This document shows, piece by piece, positions 35,288 through 45,893 of a DNA stretch of 64,000 bases. The position numbers were made by a program, and so were the translations under genes. The first letter of the stretch is position 1, and each line of letters begins with the position of its first letter. The notes below the pieces were generated by a model. That model was not told where the DNA came from, did no database searches, and saw only the letters and a list, made by a program, of their open reading frames with translations. The DNA comes from Lunularia cruciata (Eukaryota > Streptophyta > Marchantiopsida > Lunulariales > Lunulariaceae), in NCBI GenBank assembly GCA_948567375.1, contig OX419755.1:11537001-11601000 (forward strand). Direction: 5' to 3'.

Positions 35288-35780
35288 TATAACAATATGA
35301 GTTTATAGATGAGTTATTCAAGACAATGAAGTAGCAAATAAGCCAAATTAGCCAGGAATTATAGGAAAATTCTAAAAACATCTATGAAGCTTCTTAGTAC
35401 CTTCCAAGTATCATGTAATGTGTATGCCAAGTAGGTGATTTCTATGACAAAGTTTCTTAGGAAGCTTCTTGGCTAGTTTAGCTTGCACGCCAAGTAGGTG
35501 GCTTTTAGAAGGAAGCTTCCTAATTACCTTAGTTTGCACACCAAGAAGATGATCTCTAGAAGGAAGCTTTTTGAGAAGTTTCTTGGTTAGCTTAGCTTGC
35601 ACTCTAAGAAGGTAGCTTTTAGAAGCTTCTTGAGTAGTTTCTCAAGAACCTTGTATGTTCCCTATAAATACCAAAGCCTTAGCTCATGCTAGGTATCTAC
35701 ATTTTACCTCATTCAAGAGTCCCAATGTGATCTTTTACTTTGATCTTTCATTCTCTTATTTTTCTTTTTGGTCTTTTACA
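35288..35780 (+). repeat. 5' LTR of element E4
   Basis: The plus strand opens TATAACAATATGAG (ancestral TGTAACAATATGG) and ends GGTCTTTTACA. A CTATAAATAC TATA box lies near 35,660. Three units of the 63-bp tandem repeat lie at about 35,410-35,630 in reverse orientation relative to E3. The primer site follows at 35,781 as TTGATATTAGAGTAG, a decayed TGGTATCAGAG. Confidence 0.82.
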
Positions 35781-36222
35781 TTGATATTAGAGTAGAAATG
35801 GGATGGATGGAATGTATGGACTCCCAAATCCATTTCTCCAAACCATTAAGGTTTTCATATCCATGTACTACCCAAGTATCATTTCATGTAGTTCATCATC
35901 TCATGCTTTGGGTAGAATTTTTAGATATGATCACTTGGTCCAATAAACCCTTGACACTTCTAATTGTAACTTATAGAGAGCGGTGGATGTGTTGCATCTA
36001 TATGTTAACTTAGATAATTGTAGGTAGTTTTATAGAGAGGTAGCCATGGAAACAATACATAAAGGTTTTGTTGCTATGTAGCAACAAATCAAGCACCTTA
36101 TTCAATTGTTAGAAGAAAGAGGCCATCAATGCAAGCGCATGTAGAGAGAGCATCATTTCAAGAAGGAGAAGAGAAAATCTGATTTCAAAAGTCCAAGGTA
36201 TTTGAAGGCAAAAATCTCCTGA
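35781..36222 (+). pseudogene. Gag of E4, first part
   Basis: Decayed gag sequence that continues without loss on the other side of E3 at 41,966. The last five bases, CCTGA (36,218-36,222), are the target duplicated by E3. Readable pieces are H-L-I-Q-L-L-E-E-R-G-H-Q and F-K-K-E-K-R-K-S-D-F-K, interrupted by stops. Confidence 0.7.
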
Positions 36223-36711
36223 TATAAAAGACCAAGGAGAAAAATAGAATAATGGAAGATCAAAGTGAAATATCACATGGGAACTCTTGAATGAGAGAAA
36301 CTTTGGATGTCTAGCATGAGCTTAGGTTTTGATATTTACAATACAAGGCTCTTGAGAAGCTTCTTAAAAGCTACCTTTTAAGAGTGCAAGCCAAGCTAAT
36401 TGGAAAGCTTCTTGAGAAGCTTCCTTCTAGAAATTGTCTACTTGGCATGCAAGCTAAGCTAGTTGGGAAGCTTCCCAAGAAGCTTCCTTTTAGAATTTTT
36501 CTACTTGGCGTGCAAGGTAAGCTAACTAAGAAACTTCCCAAGAAGCTTCCTCATAGAAATCACCACTTGGCATGCATATAACTCAATACTTGGAAGGTAC
36601 CAAGTAGCTTCCTAGATGCTTCTAGAATATTCTTATAGTTCTTGACTAATTTGGCATATTTACTAGTTTTCTAGGCTTGACTAACTCATTTATAAACTCT
36701 AAATTGTTATA
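36223..36711 (-). repeat. 3' LTR of E3
   Basis: The plus strand runs TATAAAAGACCAAGG (ancestral TGTAAAAG) to AATTGTTATA. It includes three and a half units of the 63-bp repeat at about 36,375-36,580. Next to its right end a purine run on the minus strand (GCAATGGAGGAA, about 36,713-36,725) is a candidate polypurine tract. Confidence 0.85.
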
Positions 36712-38260
36712 TATTCCTCCATTGCTAGTTGGTGCCATTTTCATCACCACGGAAGCTTCAAACTCCTAGATGGTTGTTTATGCATTCTAGAGATGAGAAA
36801 GAGGTTCCCAAGTGGCATCATGAAGGGATTCCCTTTCCAAAGAACTTTGTACTTAGTATGTATGTTGTAGTTTGTTGTTGAATGTAGCAACGTGCAAGGA
36901 TATGATCATATTCATACTCCTCATGATCATTGATAGAGACGGGAGGAGGAAGGAGTTGGATCTAAGTGGAAAAGGAAGATGGGTTAGAAACAAAGGCTTT
37001 TAACTTGGAAATATGAAAGACATGGTGGATTTGCATATGACAAGGCAAGGTAAGTCAATAAGCAATAAGAGAAATAATTTAGGCGACATCAAATGGACAT
37101 AGCCAATTAGGAGCAAGTTTACAAACTTGAGTATCAAGTGGGAGGGGTAGGTTATTAGAAAAAAGCATGGCCTTATCACTGAGTTGAAAGATGAGATCAC
37201 GATAATGTTGATCCACAAGTTATTTTTGATGATTTTGAGCAATAAGAAGATGAGATTTGGCTTGTTGTTGGGAGTAGGACATTGTGGTCAAGAAGGTGGA
37301 AATATGGAGGACATGAGATTGAGGAGGAGCAAGAAGTGAATATAGAATAAGTGGGTCTTGGCCAAAATTAAGGAAGAAGGGAGAGTATTTGGTGCTTGTT
37401 GGTTTGGATTTATTGTAGGGAAACTCAATAACTACAAAACATTCATCCTAGTTGGTATGGTGAATGTTCACAAAGGCACAAAGCATATCTTACAAGGTGT
37501 AATTTGCATGTTCAATTTGCCACTTAGTTTGAGGATAAGAGGTTGTGGACAATACAAGCTTGGTGTCGAGTAAATAGAAGAGTGCTTGTGAAAAGTTTTT
37601 GGTGAATCAAGGATCACAATCAGAGATGAGTACACGAAGCATCCTATGGTGCTTGAAAATGTTGTCAAAGTAGATCTAGGCCAATGTTAGAGCATCCACT
37701 ACATCAAAGGTTGGTGCTCAATGGACTTCTTTACTAAACTTACAAACAAACACCATGATTGTTGTGTGACCTTACTCTATCTTGGATAATGATATGATGA
37801 GATCTAAGCTCTAGTGTTCCCATTGAGTAGATGCAATGGGAGGTGATTGACAAAGTCCACTCAATTTCTAGTTGCTGGCCTTATTGCATTGGCAGCTCTC
37901 ACAAGATTAGACAAACTCTCAATCATCTTGTGCCATGTTGGGCCACCACCATTGACATTGTAGGGTAGCCAAGGTCTTGTCTACACCCATGTGACCAGTG
38001 ATTGGTAAGTCATGGGCTTCTTGAAGGTGCACAAGATGTAGATCACCCTTGGCTGGAACATAGATTTGGTTCTCATATAATAGAAGGCCTTTCTTGAAGG
38101 AGAAGGTGTTGTATTCCTTGTTGTGTGCTACAAGATGACCTTGTACCATTTGAAAGAAGGGGTCTTGTTGTAGAGCGCTCCTAAACTTGATTTGGACTTT
38201 TGAGTCAATGGACATTGTTGTAATTGCCACCATGATGAGAAGAGGAGTCCTCAAATCAAG
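36712..38260 (-). pseudogene. Integrase and chromodomain-like tail of E3
   Basis: The frame 38254-37919 reads H-L-V-H-L-Q-E-A-H-D-L-P-I-T-G-H-M-G and W-W-W-P-N-M, the H2C2 zinc-binding start of gypsy integrase. The integrase core can be traced to about 37,350 through stops. G-x-D-P-L near 37,350 and D-H-E-E-Y-E-Y-D-H-I-L near 36,930-36,890 match the end of gypsy integrase and a chromodomain start. Confidence 0.78.
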
Positions 38261-39700
38261 TTGTTATGACAAGGCATGTCAAGAATGACATGGAACTTAC
38301 CAGGTTTGTACTCAAGTTTGATGTCAAAAAATTATAGTTGTTTATTCTATTGTTGATGTTGACTCTTCATGTGCTCCAAGTGTAATGTCTACAACAAGGG
38401 TTCGTGATTGGTTTGCATGATCACCTATTTCTCCAAGAGGTAATGTCTCCATACTTTTGTGGCATATACCATTGCTAGTTGTTGTTGATCTCAAGTAGAG
38501 TAATTTCTTTCTGTAGTGTTTAGTTGGCAACACACAAAGGAAATGAGATGTAACCCATATGGAAATTCTTGTTGCAACTCAACTCTAATAGCAAAGTTAG
38601 AACCATCAAACTCAACCACACAAGGTAGTTGAGGATCATATCTTGAAGACACCATATTTCTTACCTTTTGGAATGCTTCTTTGTGTTTGGTGGTCCACTA
38701 AAAACTTGAATTCTTCCCCAAGGGATTGGTCAATGGTATGGTTACATGAGCATAGAAGTGGATGAACTATTATTACAAACTTGCTAATCCATTAAATGCT
38801 TGCACTTTTATGACATCTTTTAGAGTAGGCCAATTACTAATGACCTTGATTTTCTCTTGTTCCATCTTGATCTCCATTGATGAGACTTTATGACCCAATA
38901 AGGTAATTTCTTTTTGCCAAAAGGTACACTTTGACTTCTTGTAGTAAAACTTCCATTTATGTAATTGTCTTAGGACTTTTGCATGTGATTCTTTTGTTTT
39001 GCCTCCGTCTTGCTATAAATTAAAATGTCACCCAAGAACACCACCATATATCAATCCAATAGCCCATCCAACACCCAATGCATTCTAATCAATGAAGACT
39101 GCTAGAGCATTAGTGAGTCCAAATGGTAGAACTAACTCTCCATTCAGAATACCCATACCTTGTACCAAAAGTAATCTTTTGCACATGCTCTCTATCAATG
39201 TGAATCTACCAATAGCAATTTTGGAGATCCAACTTGGAGAAATATCAAGCTCCACTCAATTGATCTAACAAGTCATCAATTCAATGTAAAAGATACACAT
39301 TCTTCATTGTCTTTTTTATTGATGCCATGGCAATCAATACAAAAGTGAAGTCTCCCATCCTTCTTTGAGACAAATAGTACTAGTGCTCCCTAACAAGATA
39401 TACTATGTCATATCAAATCTTTCTCCAACAACTCCATTACTGGTATTCAAAGCTCTTCTAACTCCTTTGGTGAGAGCCAATAGACTGGCCTATTCATGAG
39501 ATTACTTCTTGGCAATAACTTAATCTTGAAAAACATACCACAATCATAAAGTAATCCCTTTGATAGATCATCCAAAAACACATCTACAAACTTATGAACT
39601 ATTTGATCAACCATTGCTTGATGAGGCTTCTAAACCTTGTCAGATTCTCCATGTGCAATTAGCTTGATCCACACCACAAAAGTAGGAATATCTTCCTCCA
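38261..39700 (-). pseudogene. RT and RNase H of E3
   Basis: RNase H-type sequence lies near 38,620-38,350 (F-D-G-S-N-F-A-I, W-R-H-Y-L-L). RT lies near 39,600-38,850, with P-F-G-L-T-N-A-L-A near 39,130 and the polymerase box reading V-V-F-L-G-D-I-L-I-Y-S at about 39,045-39,015. The first catalytic Asp of the D-D pair is Gly. There are many stops. Confidence 0.8.
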
Positions 39701-39779
39701 AAGCTTGCTCTATGGTTGCTTTATTGATAAACTTCCTGTCTTGTGATTGACTATTCTTAGGTGTCTTACTAAAAAGTGC

Positions 39780-40200
39780 CCAACAACCTAAGTAGTAATT
39801 CTATCTTGGTGTTGTACTTGAATTTATTGTAGGGTCCAATCAAATTGGTTGAACCTTATGATGTTCAAGCCAAAGCAAACCTAGAATGACATCCTAGTGT
39901 AGAGGTACCAATACAAACCTCATACAGTCCAAAGACTCTTTCCTAATCTTGATATAATAGGATGTGAGGTATGGAATGCATAACACTTTCTACCATGTGT
40001 TATCATCAATCTACTTCTATTTACTAGATTGATAGGAATATTTAATTTGTTTCTTAATTGCAAAGACATGTAATTATTTGCACTTCTAAAATCAACCAAA
40101 ATCCCACAACCATGATCGGATATCATATCTTGCAAGTGAAATAAACTTGCATAGGTCGAGCATGTAATCCTATTAGAACTTATCAAGTTCCTAGTAGGTG
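39780..40200 (-). pseudogene. Aspartic protease of E3
   Basis: The frame 40186-39920 reads I-L-V-D-F-R-S-A-N-N-Y-M-S, where retropepsins have D-S-G-S/T. The active-site triad is lost (D-F-R), as in F3. Downstream residues R-L-M-I align with E1 and E4. Confidence 0.72.
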
Positions 40201-41435
40201 GCTCAAATTATCCTATTAGGATTCCTCATTTCCCTAATCATCATGCTCCACAAATTCCATTTGGGTGATTTGTTGAGGTCATCTATTCTTGAGTGGACAT
40301 TCAATAATGCAATGTACAATTGGGTGACAATAAAAGAAATCACAATTTTGTTGCAGTCTTTCCCTATGTGAGGTACGAAGTGATCTTTGTTAGATGGCAT
40401 CAATCTCCATTGGTGCTGACTCCTCCACCTATGTGTAAGGTGTTAACAGGTTCTATGAAGATCAAGGTCAGAACCAAGTTGTCATAACCAAGGTATCAAA
40501 GTGTTCAACCAAATGTATGGTTCCTCCAAGTGTTTGGGCTCCTACATGGTCATTTCCAATTTGGTGCGTGACTTTAAAACCCTCACAAATTGATCTAGAG
40601 CTTCACCTTTTAGTATATTTAGAATTTGCATTATGGTGATTTGGAATTGAGTGATATAACTTCTTATAGACCAATTTGCTTCAAATTTGCCAATCTCTCC
40701 TATGCAACTTGTTTGGCATTTAGCTTGAAATCAACTTATTATTGCACTTTTGAATTCTTCCCATGTTGAGATTGGTGTAGTAAACTACCATTCAGCTCAC
40801 TCCACTTAGAATTACCACCATAGTTTGCAACTCCATCCAATTGACTTGAAACCAAGAGAATCTATCTTTTTTATCTTGAAGATTCGTAGCTTCAAAATAA
40901 CAATTATAATCAAATACAAGATATTCCATTGTGCTTGGGAGATTTGTGCTTTCAAATACCTTGGGCTTTGGAAATCAAATTTGCTCTTCTCTTTCTCAAA
41001 AGTGTGTTCTCTTTACATGCTCTTGTTGTTGATGGTCTCATTCTTCCAACAATCAAGTAAGGTGCTTAATTTGTTGCTTTATAGTAATGATAACTTTGGG
41101 TATTGTTGCCATAGCTACTATGCTATCAAACTACCTACAATTCTCTAAGTTAATTCATAGATGTAACATGTCCACCATTCTTCATAATTTAGAATCAAAA
41201 GTACCAAGGGTTCATTAAAAAAGGTGATTAAATTCACTAAATTATTCATTAAATTCACTATATTCATTAAATTCATTGAGTCATTAAATTATAACAAGGT
41301 ATAATCTTTTGAGACCAAAGTATGAGATACTAAACTGCATGAAATGATGCTTGGGTAGTACATGGACACAAAAATCTCAATGGTTCAATAGAAATGGATT
41401 TGGTGGTCCATAAATTCCATCCATCACGTTCTTAC
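40201..41435 (-). pseudogene. Gag of E3
   Basis: This minus-strand sequence aligns with E1 gag (9,231-10,310) and both parts of E4 gag. A decayed knuckle can be guessed near 40,340. Near 41,220-41,290 there is a local plus-strand expansion of ATTCATTAA-type units. The primer site, TTGGTATCAAAGTAAG on the minus strand, lies at about 41,431-41,446. Confidence 0.68.
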
Positions 41436-41446
41436 TTTGATACCAA

Positions 41447-41960
41447 TATGAAGACCCATGAGAGAAATAGTAGAATAGAAGATGGAAGAATGGAATGCAA
41501 GATTAGAATGAAAAATCACATTGAGACTCTTGAATAAAGGATAATCCAAATGCTTAGCATGAGCTTGGACTTTGATATTTATAGTGAATATACAAGGCTC
41601 TTGTGAAGCTTCCTAAAAGCCGTCTGCTTAGAGTGCAAGCCAAGCTAACTAGGAAGTTTCTTGACAAGCTTCCTTGTAGAAGCCATCTACTTGGCATCCA
41701 AGCTAAGCTAGTTGGGAAGCTTCCCAAGAAACTTCCTTCTAAGCACCACCCACTCGGCATGCAAGCTAAGCTAACTAGGAAACTTTCCAAGAAGCTTTTT
41801 CTTAGAAATCACCACTTGGCATACACATTATTCAATACTTGGAAGGTAATATGAAGTTTCATGGATACTTCTAGAATATTCTTACAATTCTTTGGTAATT
41901 TAGTTTATTTACTATTTCATTAGTCATGACTAACGCATTTGTAAACTCCATATTGTTACA
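41447..41960 (-). repeat. 5' LTR of E3
   Basis: The plus strand runs TATGAAGACCC to CATATTGTTACA. Inside, at about 41,625-41,820, are three units of the 63-bp repeat, each built around AAGCTAAGCTA and CCAAGAAGCTTCC. Confidence 0.85.
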
Positions 41961-41965
41961 CCTGA

Positions 41966-42315
41966 GCAAAGTGGATAATTTTTTGTTTAATTGCAAATGT
42001 TATTTTGAAGCTACAAATTGTCAAGATGAATGGCGATAGATTCTCTTGGCTTCAAGCCAATTGGATGGAGTGGCAAAACTATGGTGGTGATTCCATGTGG
42101 AGCAAGCCAAATGGTAGTTTGTTGTGCAATCTCAACATGAGAAGAAGTCAAGAGTGTAATAATTGGGAGATTCCAAGCTATAAATCTTGCACAAGATACA
42201 CAAGATAGATTGGTAGAATTGAAGTAAATTGGTTTTACATGAAGCTACATCACTCAATTCTAGAACACCATAATACAAATTCCAAATATATTAGAAGATG
42301 AAGTTGCAAACGGAT
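41966..42315 (+). pseudogene. Gag of E4, second part
   Basis: It resumes E4 gag exactly after the E3 duplication. A plus-strand frame (42,005-42,208) contains W-L-Q-A-N-W-M-E-W. The sequence stops at 42,315, where the E2b LTR begins, and resumes at about 52,448: the phrase GAAGATGAAG before the break and TTTGAAGTCATGCACC after it are adjacent in E1 and E3. Confidence 0.78.
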
Positions 42316-43608
42316 TGTCACGCCATTTGTAGCATCACACCTAGATTTCTCAAACATTGGTGTTGCGGAGTGAGCAATAAGAGGTATTTTGGCAATTACT
42401 TACAGACTACTTGTTGAAGGTAAGATAAGATCACGTTGAGGTACTAACCACATGGTGGATCTCACTATCACTTGCATCGTTCACATTGTCGAGTGTGCCG
42501 TCAATGGGACTATTAAGGTTGGAGATCTAGTTCAAGATCAAGGGATGTACTTTCAATGTGTAGCTCCAAAGAGCTCACTTCTTTGATTTTTAGCCTTTGA
42601 GTTCTTTGCTATGGTGGATAAAGGTTGGTGTGCATCACATGGAATTTCTTAGCTATAGTGGGCATGGCTTGATATAATCAGTGCCCAATTGTTGGCAAAT
42701 TGTGCAGTTATAGATCAAGTACTGATCTGATTGAGTGTGATTTGAATTGAAAACAAACTGATTATATCAGAGAAGTGAAGTTGGGGGGAAATTGGGTGTA
42801 GGAACTCAGGGTGTTGGTGATATCTCCAAGCCTTGTTGATCATTTGTAGTTCAATCACGCTTTAGATTTTCCTTGAGAGTGATCGTATGTAGAAGCTCTT
42901 TTGAATTGATGCAAATTTGGCAATGATGCAAATGGTGTGCAAAAGTACTGGCCGAATTTCCCTAAGAATAGAGTCAATTTCAAGCAATGGTGTTTGATTG
43001 AGACCAAGAGGTGAAATCAGGTCAAATTGAGCTTGAAAGTCAAAATTGAAGGTGGGGTTGGGAACCCATTCTCTCAAATTTATGATTTGGAGAACTCCAT
43101 CCATCCAATTTGGCTCAAGTAGAGATTTAAAGGAGGATTTGGTGGTCTACCAAATATAAAGAAGTTATGTCAGATTTGGTGGAGGATTTACATCAAATTT
43201 ATGTCAAATTTTGGCTCAAGTTGGAGAAGCTTGGCCAGATTTGGAGGAGGTTTGCTAGACTAGGTAGGAGGAGGCTTTGAGGCATATGGCTATGGGCTAT
43301 GAAGGCCTAAGAGAGCCAACAAGCCATCTTGTTTGCATGAAGCTAGCTAGTTTGGAGTAGTTTTTGGTCATTGTTTGGCAAAATCTACCCACCTTGCTAG
43401 ATTATGCACAACAAGGTTTAAAACCTAAATCTTTTGTTCTTAGATTGGTACCCTAGCTAATTGGTCCACCATCACTTGTTGTCTTAGAGACTATTCCACT
43501 AATGTCTATCTATACATATGTAGCTTTGGCTAGGAGAGACAATTTAATTCCATTTTTGGTGATCTTAGTAGCTTAGGAAGTAGATAACTCCTATTATGTC
43601 AAATGCCA
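42316..43608 (+). repeat. 5' LTR of E2b
   Basis: It aligns along its length with 3091-1722 (minus). It starts TGTCACGCC and ends TGTCAAATGCCA, then a decayed primer site (TATGGTAGGGTCAATCC; E2a has TGGTGGCAGAGTCAATCC). Confidence 0.75.
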
Positions 43609-44111
43609 AATTATGGTAGGGTCAATCCGGTGATGATTTATGAGATGGAGGGTTTCATTTAGATTTCTTGTGATTGGACCCCTCCATTCTCTACTTCTTA
43701 TTTGTGCACCATGTTTGTGTGAGGTGCCTTGACTTTAGAGCATTGGTGCTCTAATGTGCTCTTGTTAGTGAGGCTGGAGTGATGATCAGTCATACTACCT
43801 ATGTTTATCTCTAGTGAGGCAAGAAATGATGACCTACAGACCATAAGAGTGTGTGTTGTGATGGTAGGTTATAGGTCACCTTTTCTCCTAGTGTAATTGT
43901 CATCGTAGAACTAGATTAGTGGGTGGTGTTTGGTTGGTATAGCACTTGGTGGTGATTCTTGGTGGAGTACTTTGTAGTGGTTATGGTTACTGTTTGTAGT
44001 ATATGATTAGTTTGGCATGATGGAGTTCTTTTGGGATTCCAGAGGAGATAGCAAAATACATAATGGATTTACTTGGAGTGGCACTTGATATCAACCCGTA
44101 TCTTAGGTCTA
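43609..44111 (+). other. Leader of E2b
   Basis: Untranslated region between LTR and gag, matching 1194-1721 of E2a. No frame of its own. Confidence 0.55.
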
Positions 44112-44324
44112 ATGAGGGAGGAGATTAACTCTAAGTTGGAATTTGACATAGAAGTTGATTCAATTGAGAGTGCACTTGGTGTATCTGCACCATTGTTATG
44201 GGACATGGATGAGATTTATGGGGCATCCAAAGGCCCCACATGTTACTCTAGTATAATGGGTACCATTGAGTTGGATGACTTCATCTAGGAGTTTGATAGT
44301 TGGTGTGATTTGCAAAAGATGCGG
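44112..44324 (+). pseudogene. Gag of E2b, first part
   Basis: The ATG at 44,112 starts M-R-E-E-I-N-S-K-L-E-F-D, matching E2a residue by residue (A-P-L-L-W-D-M-D-E-I-Y-G-A-S-K-G-P). A TAG follows at about 44,287 and the frame is cut by the 2,965-bp insertion after GCGG (44,321-44,324). Confidence 0.85.
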
Positions 44325-44394
44325 TGTCATTGAGAAAATAATCTACATGTTGTATAAGTACCATTTGGTGTGAGTTTTTTTATGTTACATTGAA

Positions 44395-44635
44395 CTCAGA
44401 AGTTTTATGTGTTATAGTAAGCCTAGAAGTATTTTATGTTATTGTGTCTCGGGAGTTATTTTCTGTTACTATGTCTCAGAAGTTATTTTATGGACCTTAT
44501 CTCAAGGGTATTTTATGTGATTGTAAGCCGGAAGTTTATTTTGTGTTATTGTAAACTCAAAATTTTATTTTTGTGTTATTGTAAGCTCGGAAGTTATTTT
44601 ATGTTATTCTGCTTTAGGAGTTTTATGTTACTTGT
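44395..44635. repeat. Degenerate tandem repeat, about 35-bp unit
   Basis: Seven or so diverged copies of a unit like TTATTTTATGTTATTGTAAG with CTCGGAAG or CTCAGAAG between them. Unit length varies, and some units have lost several bases. Confidence 0.65.
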
Positions 44636-45309
44636 AGCAGGGCATAATATCTCAAAGAGGAGGTAAAAAATCTGGAAAGTGCCTTGGCAAGGAAGGGGGA
44701 TTTTGGGGAGAAGGAGGACAAGGCAGCAAGGATTTGATCAAGAAGAGCTTTTGCTTGAAATAGAGGAGAGAAGGGTTTTGGGGTAGGGGTGAGAGTACAT
44801 TCAAGTAGAGAAGGAGTTTTTTTGTTTGTGACAAAGAGTGAAATCTTGAGCATCAAGAGAAGGGCCTGAAGAGAAATATATGGGAGACATTTGAAGGAGA
44901 TAGGCTTGGTCTAGACGGAGATAGAGAAAGAAGGGATCGTGATTTATGTGACTCGGAGAGCAAAGCATCAAGGCAGGGTTCTTGGACAAAGGAGAGAACG
45001 TTCGAGGGGAAGGGATTGAAGTCTAGACAGGGGAGCTCTTGAAGGGAAGGTCTGGACAGGTCAAAAAACTCTCAAGAAGAAGGTTGTGGGTTAGTGACAG
45101 AAAACAAAAAGAGGATTTTCAAGAGAAAGAATCTTGGATAGAGGAAGTTGCAGAAGAGGAATTTAAGTAAAAGAAGTGTATCAAAAGGAATTGGCAGGAA
45201 GACTCTTTGGGAAGTGATTGTGAATGAATTGACAGAAAATTATCAAAAAGAATAGGAAGGGCAGAAGAGAATCAAACACAATGGAGTTTGGACAAGATCA
45301 AAAGAAGAA

Positions 45310-45520
45310 ACTAGACAGAGGAGAGGGAATTTTTTGAAAGGGTTTTGTGACTTGTGTGACAAGAAGGAAAGAAGATTTTTGGGAGGAAGAGGCTTGGATA
45401 GAGAGGAGAGGAATTTTCAAAAGGGTTGGTGACTTGTTTGACAAGAAAGATTGGGAGATTTTTGGGAGGAAGAGGCCTGGACAGAGAGGAGAGGAATTTT
45501 TGAAAGGGTTTTTGGTGATA
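45310..45520. repeat. Tandem repeat, 82-bp unit
   Basis: The phrase GTGACTTG recurs at 45,347 and 45,429 (82 bp apart), each followed by GACAAGAA and later TTTTTGGGAGGAAGAGGC. A third, partial unit starts near 45,490. Confidence 0.75.
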
Positions 45521-45542
45521 GAGGATTTATCAAAGGAGAGAG

Positions 45543-45893
45543 AGGTCAGCCAGGAGGAAAGAGTATCAAGAATGGATTTTGGAGGTGATAAAAGAGGATT
45601 TATTGAGAGAGAGAGAGAGAGAGAGGTCAGCCAGGAGGAAAGAGTATCAAGAAAGGGATTTCAAGGTGACTGAAGAAAATTTATCAAGAGAGAGAGAGGT
45701 CAGCCAAGAAAAAGAAATCAACAAGAAAGAGTTCTTGGTGACAAAGGATTTATCGAGAGAGAGAGAGAGATCAGCCAGGAGGAAAGAGTATCAAGAATGG
45801 AATTTGGAGATAACAAAGGAATTATCAAAGGAAAGAGAGGTCAACCAGGTGGAAAGAGTATTGAAAAAGGATTTTGGAGGTGACAGAGGATAA
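45543..45893. repeat. Tandem repeat, five units of 70-81 bp
   Basis: Units are marked by TCAGCC (last one TCAACC) at 45,546, 45,627, 45,700, 45,771 and 45,841. Each continues with AGGAGGAAAGAGTATCAAG-like sequence and a GAGAGA run that varies in length. The long Arg/Glu-rich open frames across it are by-products of the repeat. Confidence 0.82.

Larger units (their letters stand above)
36223..41960 (-). mobile_element. Complete Ty3/gypsy chromodomain retrotransposon E3, nested in E4
   Basis: The element is 5,738 bp with LTRs at 36,223-36,711 and 41,447-41,960, flanked by a perfect CCTGA duplication (36,218-36,222 and 41,961-41,965). Gag, protease, RT, RNase H, integrase and a chromodomain-like end follow in order on the minus strand, all broken by stops. 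The two LTRs have diverged strongly (by eye roughly a fifth of positions plus indels), so insertion is old. It belongs to the same family as its host E4 and as E1. Confidence 0.92.

Noticed and set aside
36384-36581. Lys/Leu-rich repeat protein
   Set aside because: Translation of the 63-bp LTR repeats; the same occurs in three other LTRs on either strand.
45347-45893. Arg/Glu-rich frames of about 105 codons
   Set aside because: They are translations of the GAGAGA-containing tandem repeats in the TGTC...GACA insertion.
45543-45893. CRISPR-like array
   Set aside because: Units of 70-81 bp are contiguous and without unique spacers; a tandem satellite in a retroelement.
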